31,434 bases of DNA from Lachnospiraceae bacterium UBA7050 (GCA_002493905.1 DLAJ01000018.1:11141-42574); one strand, 5' to 3'. Shown: positions 1 through 7,516, counted from the stretch's first letter. The notes: generated by a model from the letters alone, not told the origin. Numbers and translations are program-made.

Positions 1-330
1 AAAATGATTGAGAACAAAAATGATGCAAGCAGAAACTTAGAAAAAGCATAGCAGGCACTGGAACAGGCGAAACAGTGTGCAGCCAACGAAAAGAAATGGC
101 AGAACGGGAAGAAACGCAAAGCTGAGAAACAGCCCATGCAGTCTGAATCTGACAGTATCGGCAAGGAGCAGACCAATGGCTCTAGACTCAGCCAAGGGCT
201 GAGTCTGGAGTCAGCATATGCCGGGATAATCAGCTATAACAGGAAGAACCTTGAGCGGGGGCTTCAGAACGAAAGCTGGCAGCATAACAGACAACAGAGC
301 AGGATTACGCGGAGGGAGGAAGACATTTAA
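1..330 (+). pseudogene. Degenerate open frame at the left edge, unrecognised
   Basis: Frame 1 is open from the window edge, meets an in-frame TAG at 49-51, then stays open to TAA at 328-330. The part after the stop is hydrophilic and rich in Lys, Gln, Asn and Ser (for example EQAKQCAANEKKWQNGKKRK). A start at ATG 136 would give 64 residues, but no good ribosome-binding site precedes it. The interrupted frame and edge position suggest the tail of a broken gene, possibly from a mobile element; that origin is only a guess. I recognise no family. Confidence 0.3.
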
Positions 331-409
331 TGGAAATCTGATAGAAATGAGAGTGGGATTATGGTATTCTATTAGTGATACAAATTGGAATTTATCGGAG
401 GGTATGTAT

Positions 410-1258
410 ATGAACAGATGTAAAAAGATAGCAATATCGGTATGTGTTTTTCTGACAGCAATAAATGTTGCTGCTTGCGGACAAGAAAAAGGAGATGAAG
501 TTGTCAATACTGATGAATCTCCTACAAGACAGCAAGAAAGCAGTGTGCAGACAGTTGAAAGTACAGATTTGGAAATAAAACAAAATGAAACTGCAAATGC
601 AGATGAATCTTCTGAAAATCAGCAGGAAAGCGGTATGCAGATAGATGAAAGTACAAATTTAGAAACAGAAGAAAATAAAACCATTGGTGCAGAAGAATCC
701 AATACACAAACGGGTGAGAATATAGGTACAGAAATGACAGCAGAAGAATTATTAGATTTGTTTGTCAACGGTTCAATAAGTGCAATCAGTTCCGAGGATT
801 CGACATCGGCATTCTATATTACCGATTTAGATATGGATTCTGGTGAATGGGACTCTTATTCCATTGGTGAAAGAGTCGATCTTGACAATGATGGGGAAAA
901 TGAACTGATTATTTGCGGACCTTATGGTGGCATATATCTTGATGCGCGTGATAATAAGGTCTATGAATTTGCTGTGGGAGAGGGTGATGGGCTAGTGCTT
1001 TCTTATGTTGTTTATAATGGCTCTACATGGATTATGCACAGCAACAGAATGCATACAGGATATGAAGCATACCATATGGAAAAATTTGAAGGAGCAGATA
1101 ATTTAGTTGCAGAAATGAATTTTTATGAAGAACTTGTTGATGAAGATAATGTGGAGGGCAAAGAAAAATATACATTGAATGGAACAGAAATATCTTATGA
1201 TGAATATTTTGAATTATGCAGCAAGATTTTTGCAACTGAAGTAACTACAACCAAATGA
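410..1258 (+). CDS. Secreted lipoprotein with degenerate repeats and an Asp-rich calcium-loop-like motif
   Basis: The 282-residue protein starts at ATG 410, eight bases after CGGAGG (396-401); the in-frame ATG at 404 is too close to that site. Residues 1-23 form a lipoprotein signal ending in the lipobox VAAC, so Cys23 should be acylated and the protein anchored outside the membrane. Residues of about 30-110 are a low-complexity Glu/Asn/Ser/Gln linker with about two and a half degenerate copies of a unit like ADESxENQQESxxQxxEST. The C-terminal part contains DLDNDGENELII, an Asp-rich loop as in FG-GAP or dockerin-like calcium sites, and resembles small globular domains common in clostridial lipoproteins. 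Its function is unknown. No operon partner is evident. Confidence 0.75.
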   Translation: MNRCKKIAISVCVFLTAINVAACGQEKGDEVVNTDESPTRQQESSVQTVESTDLEIKQNETANADESSENQQESGMQIDESTNLETEENKTIGAEESNTQTGENIGTEMTAEELLDLFVNGSISAISSEDSTSAFYITDLDMDSGEWDSYSIGERVDLDNDGENELIICGPYGGIYLDARDNKVYEFAVGEGDGLVLSYVVYNGSTWIMHSNRMHTGYEAYHMEKFEGADNLVAEMNFYEELVDEDNVEGKEKYTLNGTEISYDEYFELCSKIFATEVTTTK

Positions 1259-1312
1259 TAAATTCCAATTTGTCTAAATAATCATTACCACGATCACAAC
1301 CTTGAATAATAG

Positions 1313-1399
1313 ATGTTTTCTAAATCATTTATTCCAACGATCCAACGGGTGTATCAGCGGAAGGGGATCGGTGCGGCGTTGATACAAAGTATTATCTGA
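1313..1399 (+). pseudogene. Fragment of a GNAT acetyltransferase (acetyl-CoA loop)
   Basis: A 28-codon open stretch encodes PTIQRVYQRKGIGAALIQSI and then stops. The QRKGIGAALI segment matches motif A (Q/R-x-x-G-x-G/A) of GNAT acetyltransferases, which binds the pyrophosphate of acetyl-CoA. Nothing else of the fold is visible on either side, so this looks like a decayed remnant. The match rests on one short motif and could be chance. The rest of 1259-1461 shows nothing else I can support. Confidence 0.35.
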
Positions 1400-1461
1400 A
1401 ATTGTCTGCTGTGCATTTATGAAAACCTGAAAGTACAGAACTCTCTATAGGCGATAGCGGG

Positions 1462-1520
1462 ACAGATAATAAAACAGGTAACAAAACAGATAACAAAACA
1501 GGTAACAAAACAGATAACAA
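1462..1520 (+). repeat. Five tandem 12-bp units directly upstream of the yunG-like ribosome-binding site
   Basis: The unit ACAGRTAAYAAA recurs five times (1462-1473, 1474-1485, 1486-1497, 1498-1509, and an 11-base copy at 1510-1520). The next bases, ACAGGAGG, continue the unit into the Shine-Dalgarno sequence of the following gene. Such a purine-rich unstructured tract could affect translation initiation, and copy-number slippage would change the 5' leader without touching the ribosome-binding site. Confidence 0.8.
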
Positions 1521-1533
1521 ACAGGAGGAACAC

Positions 1534-1977
1534 ATGACAGACTACAAATTTTGGGGATGGGAAAACGCCGATGTGGAGGCGGTCACGGACGAATATCCGG
1601 GAATCCACAATCCGCGGCAGCTTTATGACGCGTTGTCAGAAATATGGTGTGCAGATACCTGCGCGCCCAGAATGCGGAGCGATTGGTCCAAAGAAAACAG
1701 GACGCTGGGGCAATGCTCGATCACTGCATTTTTGGCACAGGATATTTTCGGGGGAAGGGTATATGGAGTCCCCAGAGACGGGGGAAACCATCATTGCTAC
1801 AATGTGATCGGGGACTGCAGATTTGATCTGACCAGTGAGCAGTTCGGCGAAGAAAAGCTTACCTATGAGAACAATCCGGAGCAGTTTCGGGAAGTTCATT
1901 TTGCGAAGGAAGAAAAGCGTTTGAGATATGAATATCTGAAGGCGGAGCTGAAAAGGTACTGCGGACGGTACAAATAG
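1534..1977 (+). CDS. YunG-like hypothetical protein
   Basis: The 147-residue protein starts at ATG 1534 after AGGAGG at 1522-1527. It carries the signature of the YunG family of Firmicutes: a Trp-rich N-terminus (FWGWENAD), then SKENRTLGQCSITAFLAQDIFGG followed by GNHHCYNVIGDCRFDLTSEQF. The spaced Cys (GQC), His (NHHCYN) and Asp (FDLT) resemble a Cys-His-Asp catalytic arrangement, but no activity is established that I know of. There is no signal peptide or membrane segment, so it should be cytosolic. It appears to be transcribed alone; a very short open frame starts immediately after the stop. Confidence 0.8.
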   Translation: MTDYKFWGWENADVEAVTDEYPGIHNPRQLYDALSEIWCADTCAPRMRSDWSKENRTLGQCSITAFLAQDIFGGRVYGVPRDGGNHHCYNVIGDCRFDLTSEQFGEEKLTYENNPEQFREVHFAKEEKRLRYEYLKAELKRYCGRYK

Positions 1978-2094
1978 ATGTTTCATAATGTTGTGCGATC
2001 GGGAAGGATGCATAGATCGGTTCATCGGTGGAAAAATAGACTTTTTTTCATTGGGATAAGTGTATGCATCATTCTTTTTATGGCCGGTATATGA
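1978..2094 (+). CDS. Possible 38-residue cationic single-span membrane peptide
   Basis: An ATG follows the yunG-like stop codon without a gap (TAG at 1975-1977, ATG at 1978). The frame encodes a basic N-terminus rich in Arg and His, then a hydrophobic stretch RLFFIGISVCIILFMAGI long enough to span a membrane. There is no separate ribosome-binding site, so expression would depend on reinitiation or coupling. An internal ATG at 2008 is also possible. A short chance frame cannot be excluded. Confidence 0.3.
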   Translation: MFHNVVRSGRMHRSVHRWKNRLFFIGISVCIILFMAGI

Positions 2095-2225
2095 AATGTC
2101 AGTCTGACACGCAGACTCTGGCGGTGATACCTGCTCGTGCAGATTCCAGTTATATACAGGTTGTTGGTATGATCACAGCAAGGCTGCCGACAATAAGTTT
2201 ATATGCGTTATATGCGATATCCCAG

Positions 2226-2262
2226 AAACATCCTGCCGGAGAAATCCGTCAGGATGTTTTTT
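2226..2262 (+). terminator. Intrinsic terminator
   Basis: AAACATCCTG (2226-2235) pairs with CAGGATGTTT (2250-2259). An inner GGA/TCC stem caps it with a GAAA loop, and the hairpin ends in a run of T to 2262. It points to the plus strand and would end transcripts from the yunG-like gene. The 2095-2225 stretch before it shows no supportable gene. Confidence 0.75.
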
Positions 2263-2310
2263 GCTGGTAAGTATTCGTTTTTTGAAGAATATTCATAGGA
2301 AAGTATTCCC

Positions 2311-2664
2311 TTATCGGCAATGGGCGCGTCTGCCCGTTCCGCATCCGCGTTCGCTGCCATATTTGGTACAGTAAGCTTCGCAGGTGCCGTCACAATAATC
2401 GCCTTTGTGATCATATCCGCAATACTCATGGCCATCGTGAAAATGTCTGCCGTCTAAAAGACAGCCGTCTACCGTGCATACAGGGCATTCGGTATTCCAT
2501 GTTATGATATCGTCTGTATCCGGATTAGTGGCAGATGAATTTCCCTGATATCCACGGTGTCCGTGATGTCCGTTACCATGACCATGTGCGGAAACCGGCA
2601 TTGCAAAAAGCGAGAATACAAGAGCAGTAGTCATGACTGCAGTGAGCAATTTCTTCATGCGCAT
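2311..2664 (-). CDS. Secreted His/Gly/Cys-rich small protein
   Basis: This is a 117-residue protein. The start at 2664 is chosen because AAAGGAGGTT (complement of 2671-2680) lies eight bases upstream; a second Met two codons later is badly spaced, and the longer upstream frame has no signal. Residues 1-25 are a clear signal peptide ending in PVSA. The mature part opens with a His/Gly-rich segment (HGHGNGHHGHRG), then about 60 residues with nine cysteines and many His and Asp residues (CPVCTVDGCLLDGRHFHDGH). This composition suggests metal binding or a disulfide-rich extracellular domain. I recognise no named family. It is transcribed alone, convergent with the terminator at 2226-2262 and divergent from the kinase-like gene. 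Confidence 0.7.
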   Translation of the reverse strand: MRMKKLLTAVMTTALVFSLFAMPVSAHGHGNGHHGHRGYQGNSSATNPDTDDIITWNTECPVCTVDGCLLDGRHFHDGHEYCGYDHKGDYCDGTCEAYCTKYGSERGCGTGRRAHCR

Positions 2665-2996
2665 AGCGCGAACCTCCTTTCCCTTCCTTGAGACAGATGA
2701 GACTTTCCGAAAAAAAGGAAAGCCGCATGTCAAATCAATCTGTTTGGGTTCAGTATAGCATGTGCCGGTATAGGATTCAAGAGTTGAAGCAGACATTTGG
2801 GGGATTATGCAGATCGAATTTTGAACGACATATCCGTTCCGGTGGATGATTAAAACCATGACGGCATGATCCGACTGGAAGTAAATGAGGTGATGTGATA
2901 AACTCTTATTTAAGAAAAGGGGATTTCAGTGTATTGTAAAAATGTGAGTGAGAAACTGTGCAAACAAAAATTTGAAGGGGGGGGGAAGGCACTGAT

Positions 2997-3518
2997 ATGG
3001 AAAAAACAATGACTGTAAACCAGACAGAATACGGGATCATCAGACTGCTCGGACACGGAAAGGGTGGATACTCGTATCTGGCATATCCGCTTGATGGCGG
3101 CGGAAACAAAGACCGCGGGAGCCTTTGTGTGTTAAAACAGATTCACCATGAGCCGTGTGAATACTATACGTTTGGGGACAAGATTGCTGCAGAGCAGAAT
3201 GATTACAGGCGCCTGCTGAAAACAGGCATCCGCATGCCCCAAATGGTCGATATAGACGTTACCAATGAACGGATTGTAAAAGAATATATCGAGGGTCCGA
3301 CACTGTCGGAATTGATAGAAAAAAAGCAGCCGATCGAGGCATATATCGGTCAGGTCAGGCAGATGGCTGAGCAGGTGCGTGTGCACGGCTTAAACATTGA
3401 TTACTATCCGACAAACTTTGTGGTGAAGGACGGTCTGGTTTATTATATTGATTATGAGTGCAACCCCTATTCGGAGGAATGGAGCTTTGAGAACTGGGGC
3501 ATCACATGCTATTCCTGA
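2997..3518 (+). CDS. Small protein-kinase-fold protein (YrzF/Bud32-like)
   Basis: The protein has 173 residues, shorter than standard Ser/Thr kinases. It retains a glycine-rich loop (LLGHGKGGYSYLA, about residues 18-30), a VLK lysine for ATP (about residue 46), a hinge-like VKEYIEGPTLSE, a catalytic-loop-like HGLNIDYYPTNFV, and IDYE in place of DFG. The H-x-x-N-x-D-x-x-P-x-N arrangement resembles the minimal kinases of the Bud32/RIO/LPS-kinase group. The substrate is unknown and activity is not assured. The start is preceded by nine G residues at 2977-2985 followed by AAGG, an unusual ribosome-binding region. Confidence 0.7.
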   Translation: MEKTMTVNQTEYGIIRLLGHGKGGYSYLAYPLDGGGNKDRGSLCVLKQIHHEPCEYYTFGDKIAAEQNDYRRLLKTGIRMPQMVDIDVTNERIVKEYIEGPTLSELIEKKQPIEAYIGQVRQMAEQVRVHGLNIDYYPTNFVVKDGLVYYIDYECNPYSEEWSFENWGITCYS

Positions 3519-3533
3519 AAGGATGATGAAAGC

Positions 3534-3575
3534 GGCGGGCGGAAACCTTGAACGGGTTTTTCGCCCGTCTTTTTT
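3534..3575 (+). terminator. Intrinsic terminator after the kinase-like gene
   Basis: GGCGGGCGGAAACC pairs with GGGTTTTTCGCCCGTC around a short loop and is followed by six T residues (3570-3575). The remaining stretch to 3776 contains no supported gene and probably holds the promoter of the sigma-factor operon. Confidence 0.8.
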
Positions 3576-3776
3576 CAGGTGCTGTATGGAATGCGTAAAA
3601 TTTTCTGCAGACCGGAGACCGATCGGCGTTTTCGTTCATCTAATCTATGAAAACAGCAAGTGCAGATGAAATTCCTGATCCAAAAGAGTGGGGATGCATA
3701 ATAGCTGTCAAGCGCGCAAAATAAGTTTCGCATCTGCGGAACTCTTTCAAAAAAATACGCCGGCAGAAAGGACATT

Positions 3777-4247
3777 ATGAAAAAAGAACAGTTGGGACAA
3801 GTGATCATCGCATCGGAGGATATGATGTATCATGTGGCAAAGACATTGCTTTACAGTGATGCGGACTGCGCGGATGCGATACAGGAAGCGATTGTGAAGG
3901 CGTTTTCGAATCTTCATACATTACGGCAGGATGCTTATGTGCGGACGTGGCTGACGAGAATCCTGATCAATGAATGTTATACGATCATGCGAAAAGAAAA
4001 AAGAGTGGTGTCCATGGAGGACTATGCGCGGGAAGAGGCAGCCGGAGAGACGGAGGACTATTCGGAGCTTTATGAGGCGCTCAGTCATCTTCCTGATGAG
4101 ATACGCCTCTGCGTTACGCTCTATTATATGGAGGGATACCACGTCAGGGAAATTGCAGATATGCTGGATGTCACCGAGAGCACTGTTAAAAACCGGCTGG
4201 CGCGCGCAAGAGCGCGCCTCAGGGAGGAACTCGCGGTCACGATGTAA
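3777..4247 (+). CDS. ECF-type RNA polymerase sigma factor
   Basis: This 156-residue protein has the two-domain layout of extracytoplasmic-function sigma factors. Sigma region 2 spans about residues 10-75 (YSDADCADAIQEAIVKAFSN, then VRTWLTRILINECY, which matches the -10 recognition and core-binding helices). Region 4 spans about residues 97-150, with a helix-turn-helix (REIADMLDVTESTVKNRLAR) that would contact the -35 element. It would direct RNA polymerase to a small regulon. Its stop is 14 bases upstream of the next start, and that gene encodes a membrane protein of anti-sigma type, so the two form an operon and a signalling pair. The family subgroup cannot be set by eye. Confidence 0.92.
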   Translation: MKKEQLGQVIIASEDMMYHVAKTLLYSDADCADAIQEAIVKAFSNLHTLRQDAYVRTWLTRILINECYTIMRKEKRVVSMEDYAREEAAGETEDYSELYEALSHLPDEIRLCVTLYYMEGYHVREIADMLDVTESTVKNRLARARARLREELAVTM

Positions 4248-4261
4248 AGGAGGAGGTAACG

Positions 4262-5791
4262 ATGGGTATGCAGTTGGAAAATATAAAAGAAGAGTTTCCC
4301 GTGATGCCGGAGGAAATGCGGGCAATGGTGAAGCGGGAAGTGGAAAAACAGGTAAAGACAGCGTCATCCGCAGGCGCGAGAAAGAAAGGGATGCCAAGAA
4401 AGTATTTTCTTGTGGCATTTGCGGCGGTCATGGTTATGGGGATGACCGTGTTTGCCGGAAGCCTTTACCGGATGCGCACAAAGGATAATGGAAAATACGG
4501 CGTAGATATCAGTGTGGAACGGGACGGAGAGGGTACGGCGGACGCAGAAGGGGCGCAGAACGAGGGCATTTCCGGAAATCCGAAAGACCAGGATGGACAG
4601 CAGGACCCGGCGTCACAGGAGCCTTATGTGATCGAGCCGGTTAAGGTAACACTTTCCTATCTGCCCGAGGGCATGGTCCAGATTGAGGATGATTACGGAA
4701 AATATTGTTATGCAGACGCCATGTACCAGGGCGGCGTGTCGGTCTGTCTGTACCGCATGGATACCGGAAGCGGGTCGTTTGCAATGCAGTTTACGGGAGT
4801 TGCTGACAGACAGGAGCTGTCAATCAATGGCAATGATGGGATTTATCTGAGGTTTTCAGATATTTACGACGACGAGATCATTTTCAATCAGCGGGTATAT
4901 GTCATGTATCCCTACCAGCACTATGTGTTGAAAATGTTTGCAGGCTCTAATGTAACAAAAGAGGATGTGATTGCGATCGCAGAGGGCATTGAGCTGACGC
5001 CCGCAACCGAGGAAGAATGCGCAAAATATGCCAGCGTGATGAACTGGAGCGAGTATGTGCGCTCAATGGAGGAGGTGGAGTCGGCACAGAGCGAACCGGG
5101 TCCCTTTGATGAGGCGCTGCAGGTGCCGAAAGACAGAATGAATCATACGCATGCGGTCGGAGAAACATTTTCGCTTGGAGCAGACAAGGATTATTCCGTG
5201 AGAGTCGCAGAGGTACAGGTTTTAGATAACATTCGTGCTTTGAATTGGGATTTACTGGATTCGGATGAGAAAAAAGAACTCTCCGAGGCGACCGACGCGG
5301 ATGGAAATCTGCTTCCTGGTACCATGGATTATGTGAAATACGGAGACGGGGTTGACACGCTGACGGAAGTGGTACGTCAAGAACAGGCGGCGCAGAAACT
5401 GGTTTATATTACGCTTGAATATACAAATACGTCGGATACCTGCCTGACGGATGTGCTATTTGTTGGAAATCTGTTAAGGATCGTGGAAGATGGAGACAAT
5501 GTCCGGATTCGTGAAGGAAAAGAGCCGGGTGAAGGCGATCAGTGGGACGCTGCCCAGATGAGAGGCGTGGCGCGTTATAGAGAGATGTTTTACTATGACG
5601 TTCATGGCGGAGAGAGAGGCAACAATTATATTCCGGCTATTGAGCCGGGCGAGACCGTCACCGTGCATCTGGCGTGGGTTGTGCCTGAGGAGGAGCTCCC
5701 GTATCTGTATCTGAATCTGGATACGGAAGGCGGCGCATATAGCTTTTCAGATTCCGCACTTACAACCGGGTATGTGGATATCCGTCAGTAA
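4262..5791 (+). CDS. Membrane-anchored anti-sigma-like regulator (DUF4179/DUF4367-type)
   Basis: The 509-residue protein follows AGGAGG (4251-4256). Residues 1-45 are cytosolic and charged, fit to bind the sigma factor; residues 46-66 form one transmembrane helix (YFLVAFAAVMVMGMTVFAG); the rest lies outside. A low-complexity Glu/Gln/Asp linker (about 80-118) leads to a domain of about 120 residues with SYLPEGMVQIEDDYGKYCYA and a repeated YxxP/EGIELT pattern, as in DUF4367-type sensor domains. A C-terminal beta-rich domain (about 290-509) contains LVYITLEYTNTSD and IEPGETVTVHLAWVVPEEE, typical of DUF4352/DUF5643-like extracellular domains. The paired sigma factor and single membrane pass suggest signal-dependent sigma release; the signal is unknown. 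Confidence 0.8.
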   Translation: MGMQLENIKEEFPVMPEEMRAMVKREVEKQVKTASSAGARKKGMPRKYFLVAFAAVMVMGMTVFAGSLYRMRTKDNGKYGVDISVERDGEGTADAEGAQNEGISGNPKDQDGQQDPASQEPYVIEPVKVTLSYLPEGMVQIEDDYGKYCYADAMYQGGVSVCLYRMDTGSGSFAMQFTGVADRQELSINGNDGIYLRFSDIYDDEIIFNQRVYVMYPYQHYVLKMFAGSNVTKEDVIAIAEGIELTPATEEECAKYASVMNWSEYVRSMEEVESAQSEPGPFDEALQVPKDRMNHTHAVGETFSLGADKDYSVRVAEVQVLDNIRALNWDLLDSDEKKELSEATDADGNLLPGTMDYVKYGDGVDTLTEVVRQEQAAQKLVYITLEYTNTSDTCLTDVLFVGNLLRIVEDGDNVRIREGKEPGEGDQWDAAQMRGVARYREMFYYDVHGGERGNNYIPAIEPGETVTVHLAWVVPEEELPYLYLNLDTEGGAYSFSDSALTTGYVDIRQ

Positions 5792-5954
5792 CGACATGAT
5801 GACAGCGCGACTTCTTGAATAACGGTAAAAAAGGAAAGCTGTTGCTATGAGCGCAGCGCGGGACGGACGAATCGTGCTCATGGGAAAATAATGATTGCAG
5901 GTAAATGGTAGTTACAGACAAATGATGATTAAAGATGGAGTGGAAGAATAAAGG

Positions 5955-5994
5955 GCGGTATTCCGGAAAATGGCGGTTCCGGAATACCGCTTTG
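5955..5994 (+). terminator. Strong intrinsic terminator of the sigma/anti-sigma operon
   Basis: A perfect 14-bp stem, GCGGTATTCCGGAA (5955-5968) with its complement at 5977-5990, has an eight-base loop and is followed by TTTGTTT. On the opposite strand the trailing sequence is less T-rich but could also help end the converging HEPN gene. Confidence 0.85.
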
Positions 5995-6025
5995 TTTGGA
6001 CAGAAATAAATTGTCATAGAAATAG

Positions 6026-6442
6026 TCAGATATCATAATCAGATAAATATTTCTGAATGGTGTCAATGATGTATTCGGCAGATTTCAACTGCGCTTCGGA
6101 TTCTTCTAATGAGGCGATAAAGAAATCATCATAATCGCTGTTTTCACGTTTCCTTTGCAAATGGGATAACTTTTTGCCAACTTCGCGGGGAAGGATTCCT
6201 GTTGCGATATAATGCTTATTAAAATAAGAGACAACATCCTTATGCCGCTTAAAATCAATTGACTCTAATGCAAGAACTGCCTTTGCCGCATAAAATGCGG
6301 CATAATAGCAGCGGTTGATTGCATCTTTATAATGTTTGCTGGTAACGCACCAGTTTGCAGTTTCGAGTGTTTCTAAGGCGTTAGAAATTCGATAACGGCA
6401 TAAATCCATTTCTTTTTTATTCACTGATTTGTACTCCCTCAT
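6026..6442 (-). CDS. HEPN-domain toxin-like protein
   Basis: The protein has 138 residues in the longest form; a start at 6409 (MDLCRYRISNALETLETA) would give 127. It has the all-helical HEPN fold signature: paired helices with INRCYYAAFYAAKAVLALES (about 43-62), the later Asp/Glu-rich YDDFFIASLEESEAQLKSAE helix, and the usual length. The upstream gene encodes a minimal nucleotidyltransferase and overlaps this one by 26 bases if the longer start is used. In MNT/HEPN pairs the HEPN protein acts as an RNase or tRNA-modifying toxin. The canonical R-x4-6-H RNase motif is not obvious here, so it could be a non-toxic substrate-binding type. Confidence 0.85.
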   Translation of the reverse strand: MREYKSVNKKEMDLCRYRISNALETLETANWCVTSKHYKDAINRCYYAAFYAAKAVLALESIDFKRHKDVVSYFNKHYIATGILPREVGKKLSHLQRKRENSDYDDFFIASLEESEAQLKSAEYIIDTIQKYLSDYDI

Positions 6443-6752
6443 TTTTCACTGAACGATAAAAGGGTAAAGCATCGGCCCAGTATTCGAAGTGATCTTCGTT
6501 TTTAATGATAGGAGAAATATGGATGCCATACTCTATTTCGATATCGAAAGCCAGATCAAAAACGGAAGCTTCGATTGACTCTATTTTTTCGGGAGAAAGC
6601 TTTGTCAGGATCATGACATCAACATCTGAGTTTGGGTTAAAATCTCCCCGGGCATAGGAACCATATAAGATCACCTTTGATAAGTCGTTTCCTAAAAATT
6701 TTTTTAATTGTATTGAAAAATGATAAACAATATCTCTTATTGTGCTTGGCAT
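6417..6752 (-). CDS. Minimal nucleotidyltransferase (MntA-like antitoxin)
   Basis: This 111-residue protein carries GSYARGDFNPNSDVDVMIL (about residues 31-49), the GSx10DxD signature of pol-beta-type minimal nucleotidyltransferases. A third acidic position is plausible in DIEIEYG (about 71-77). In characterised type VII toxin-antitoxin systems such proteins AMPylate their HEPN partner and neutralise it. The start is supported by AGGTGAT just upstream and a good promoter at 6795-6823. The overlap with the HEPN gene fits tight stoichiometric control. Confidence 0.9.
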   Translation of the reverse strand: MPSTIRDIVYHFSIQLKKFLGNDLSKVILYGSYARGDFNPNSDVDVMILTKLSPEKIESIEASVFDLAFDIEIEYGIHISPIIKNEDHFEYWADALPFYRSVKNEGVQISE

Positions 6753-6794
6753 ACGATCACCTGTTTGTGGGAAGCGTTTTTGGTTTCTGTTTCT

Positions 6795-6823
6795 ATTATA
6801 CCCGTTCTTTTCGGAAAAGTCTA
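6795..6823 (-). promoter_or_regulatory. Predicted promoter of the MNT/HEPN operon
   Basis: Read on the minus strand, TAGACT (6818-6823) and TATAAT (6795-6800) are separated by 17 bases, a near-consensus vegetative promoter about 40 bases upstream of the nucleotidyltransferase start. The adjacent 6824-6902 stretch is AT-rich and contains no gene I can support. Confidence 0.65.
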
Positions 6824-6902
6824 CACGACCGTAATTGTAAAATGTGCGTATTATACCCCGTATTATAATTGCAATTAAATGGCCTGCTTGAATGAGGAGC
6901 AG

Positions 6903-7394
6903 TTAGCGGCATTTCCCATGAATGATTCCGCAGCCGATTTTTTCCCCTGCATTTCCCGACGGCTGCGTGTGGAAATCATCGCTCATGGCATGCACAATCA
7001 CCGCTCTTCCTAAAATCTCATTTACCCAGAATCGATCTGTTGTGAATGCCAGAAATGCGCTGCCATTGACGCCAAAAAGCGGGGGCATATCCCCTGCATG
7101 GTACGGGTGGGAGCAGTTATGCGGATTGTAATGTCCCATTGCATCCGCAAAGGGATCATCGGAATTTCCTGTGCAGGAGGTTCCCTCATGGATGTGAAAT
7201 GCGAAAACAGGCTCATCACAGAAGGAACTGCCGGAAGGAAGTCCTTCTAATTCCGCGGTAACTAATACGCTGCTGCAAAGCTGGTAAAATCGGACGGTTC
7301 CCTTTAAGCAGGGGCAGCTTTCACTGCCTCTGATGCATGCTGCAGCGTCCGCAGTCCTTTCAAGCGCCGCATGAAGATCGTTCAACAAATTCAT
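6903..7394 (-). CDS. Cu/Zn superoxide dismutase family protein without signal peptide
   Basis: This protein has 163 residues; the start at 7394 is preceded by GGAGAACTT. It has the SodC ligand set in order: FHIHEG (two Cu His), GHYNP (bridging His), HPYHAGDMP (Zn His and Asp), and AVIVHAMSDD (fourth Cu His). Cysteines in GTSC and IGCG match the structural disulfide. The enzyme dismutates superoxide. Two oddities stand out. No export signal is visible, whereas bacterial SodC is normally exported. The segment GNAGEKIGCG places Lys where the catalytic Arg usually sits. A long N-terminal extension on the upstream frame lacks a ribosome-binding site and was not used. Confidence 0.85.
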   Translation of the reverse strand: MNLLNDLHAALERTADAAACIRGSESCPCLKGTVRFYQLCSSVLVTAELEGLPSGSSFCDEPVFAFHIHEGTSCTGNSDDPFADAMGHYNPHNCSHPYHAGDMPPLFGVNGSAFLAFTTDRFWVNEILGRAVIVHAMSDDFHTQPSGNAGEKIGCGIIHGKCR

Positions 7395-7465
7395 AAGTTC
7401 TCCGAATATGGTTCTTTCTATCAGACTCTTTCGATATGATATGAAGAAAAATAGAAACGTGTGCA

Positions 7466-7516
7466 GCATATCAAAATATGCAGCATATCAAGATATGCAG
7501 CATATAAATGATATGC
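7466..7516. promoter_or_regulatory. Three tandem palindromes between sodC-like and HAD genes
   Basis: GCATAT-N4-ATATGC occurs at 7466-7481 and 7483-7498, and with a five-base spacer at 7500-7516. The copies are spaced 17 bases apart, giving direct repeats GCAGCATATCAARATAT at 7463-7479 and 7480-7496. The third palindrome abuts an extended -10 box (TGC then TATACT at 7517-7522) reading toward the HAD gene. The array lies in the divergent intergenic region and looks like a multi-site operator for a dimeric regulator. Confidence 0.7.

Noticed and set aside
2064..2270. 68-codon plus frame downstream of the yunG-like gene
   Set aside because: No ribosome-binding site, no recognisable domain, and its end lies in the terminator hairpin.
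7463..7516. CRISPR-like array
   Set aside because: The 17-bp spaced repeats have no spacers between them and are palindromic; only three copies are present, so they are better read as operator sites.
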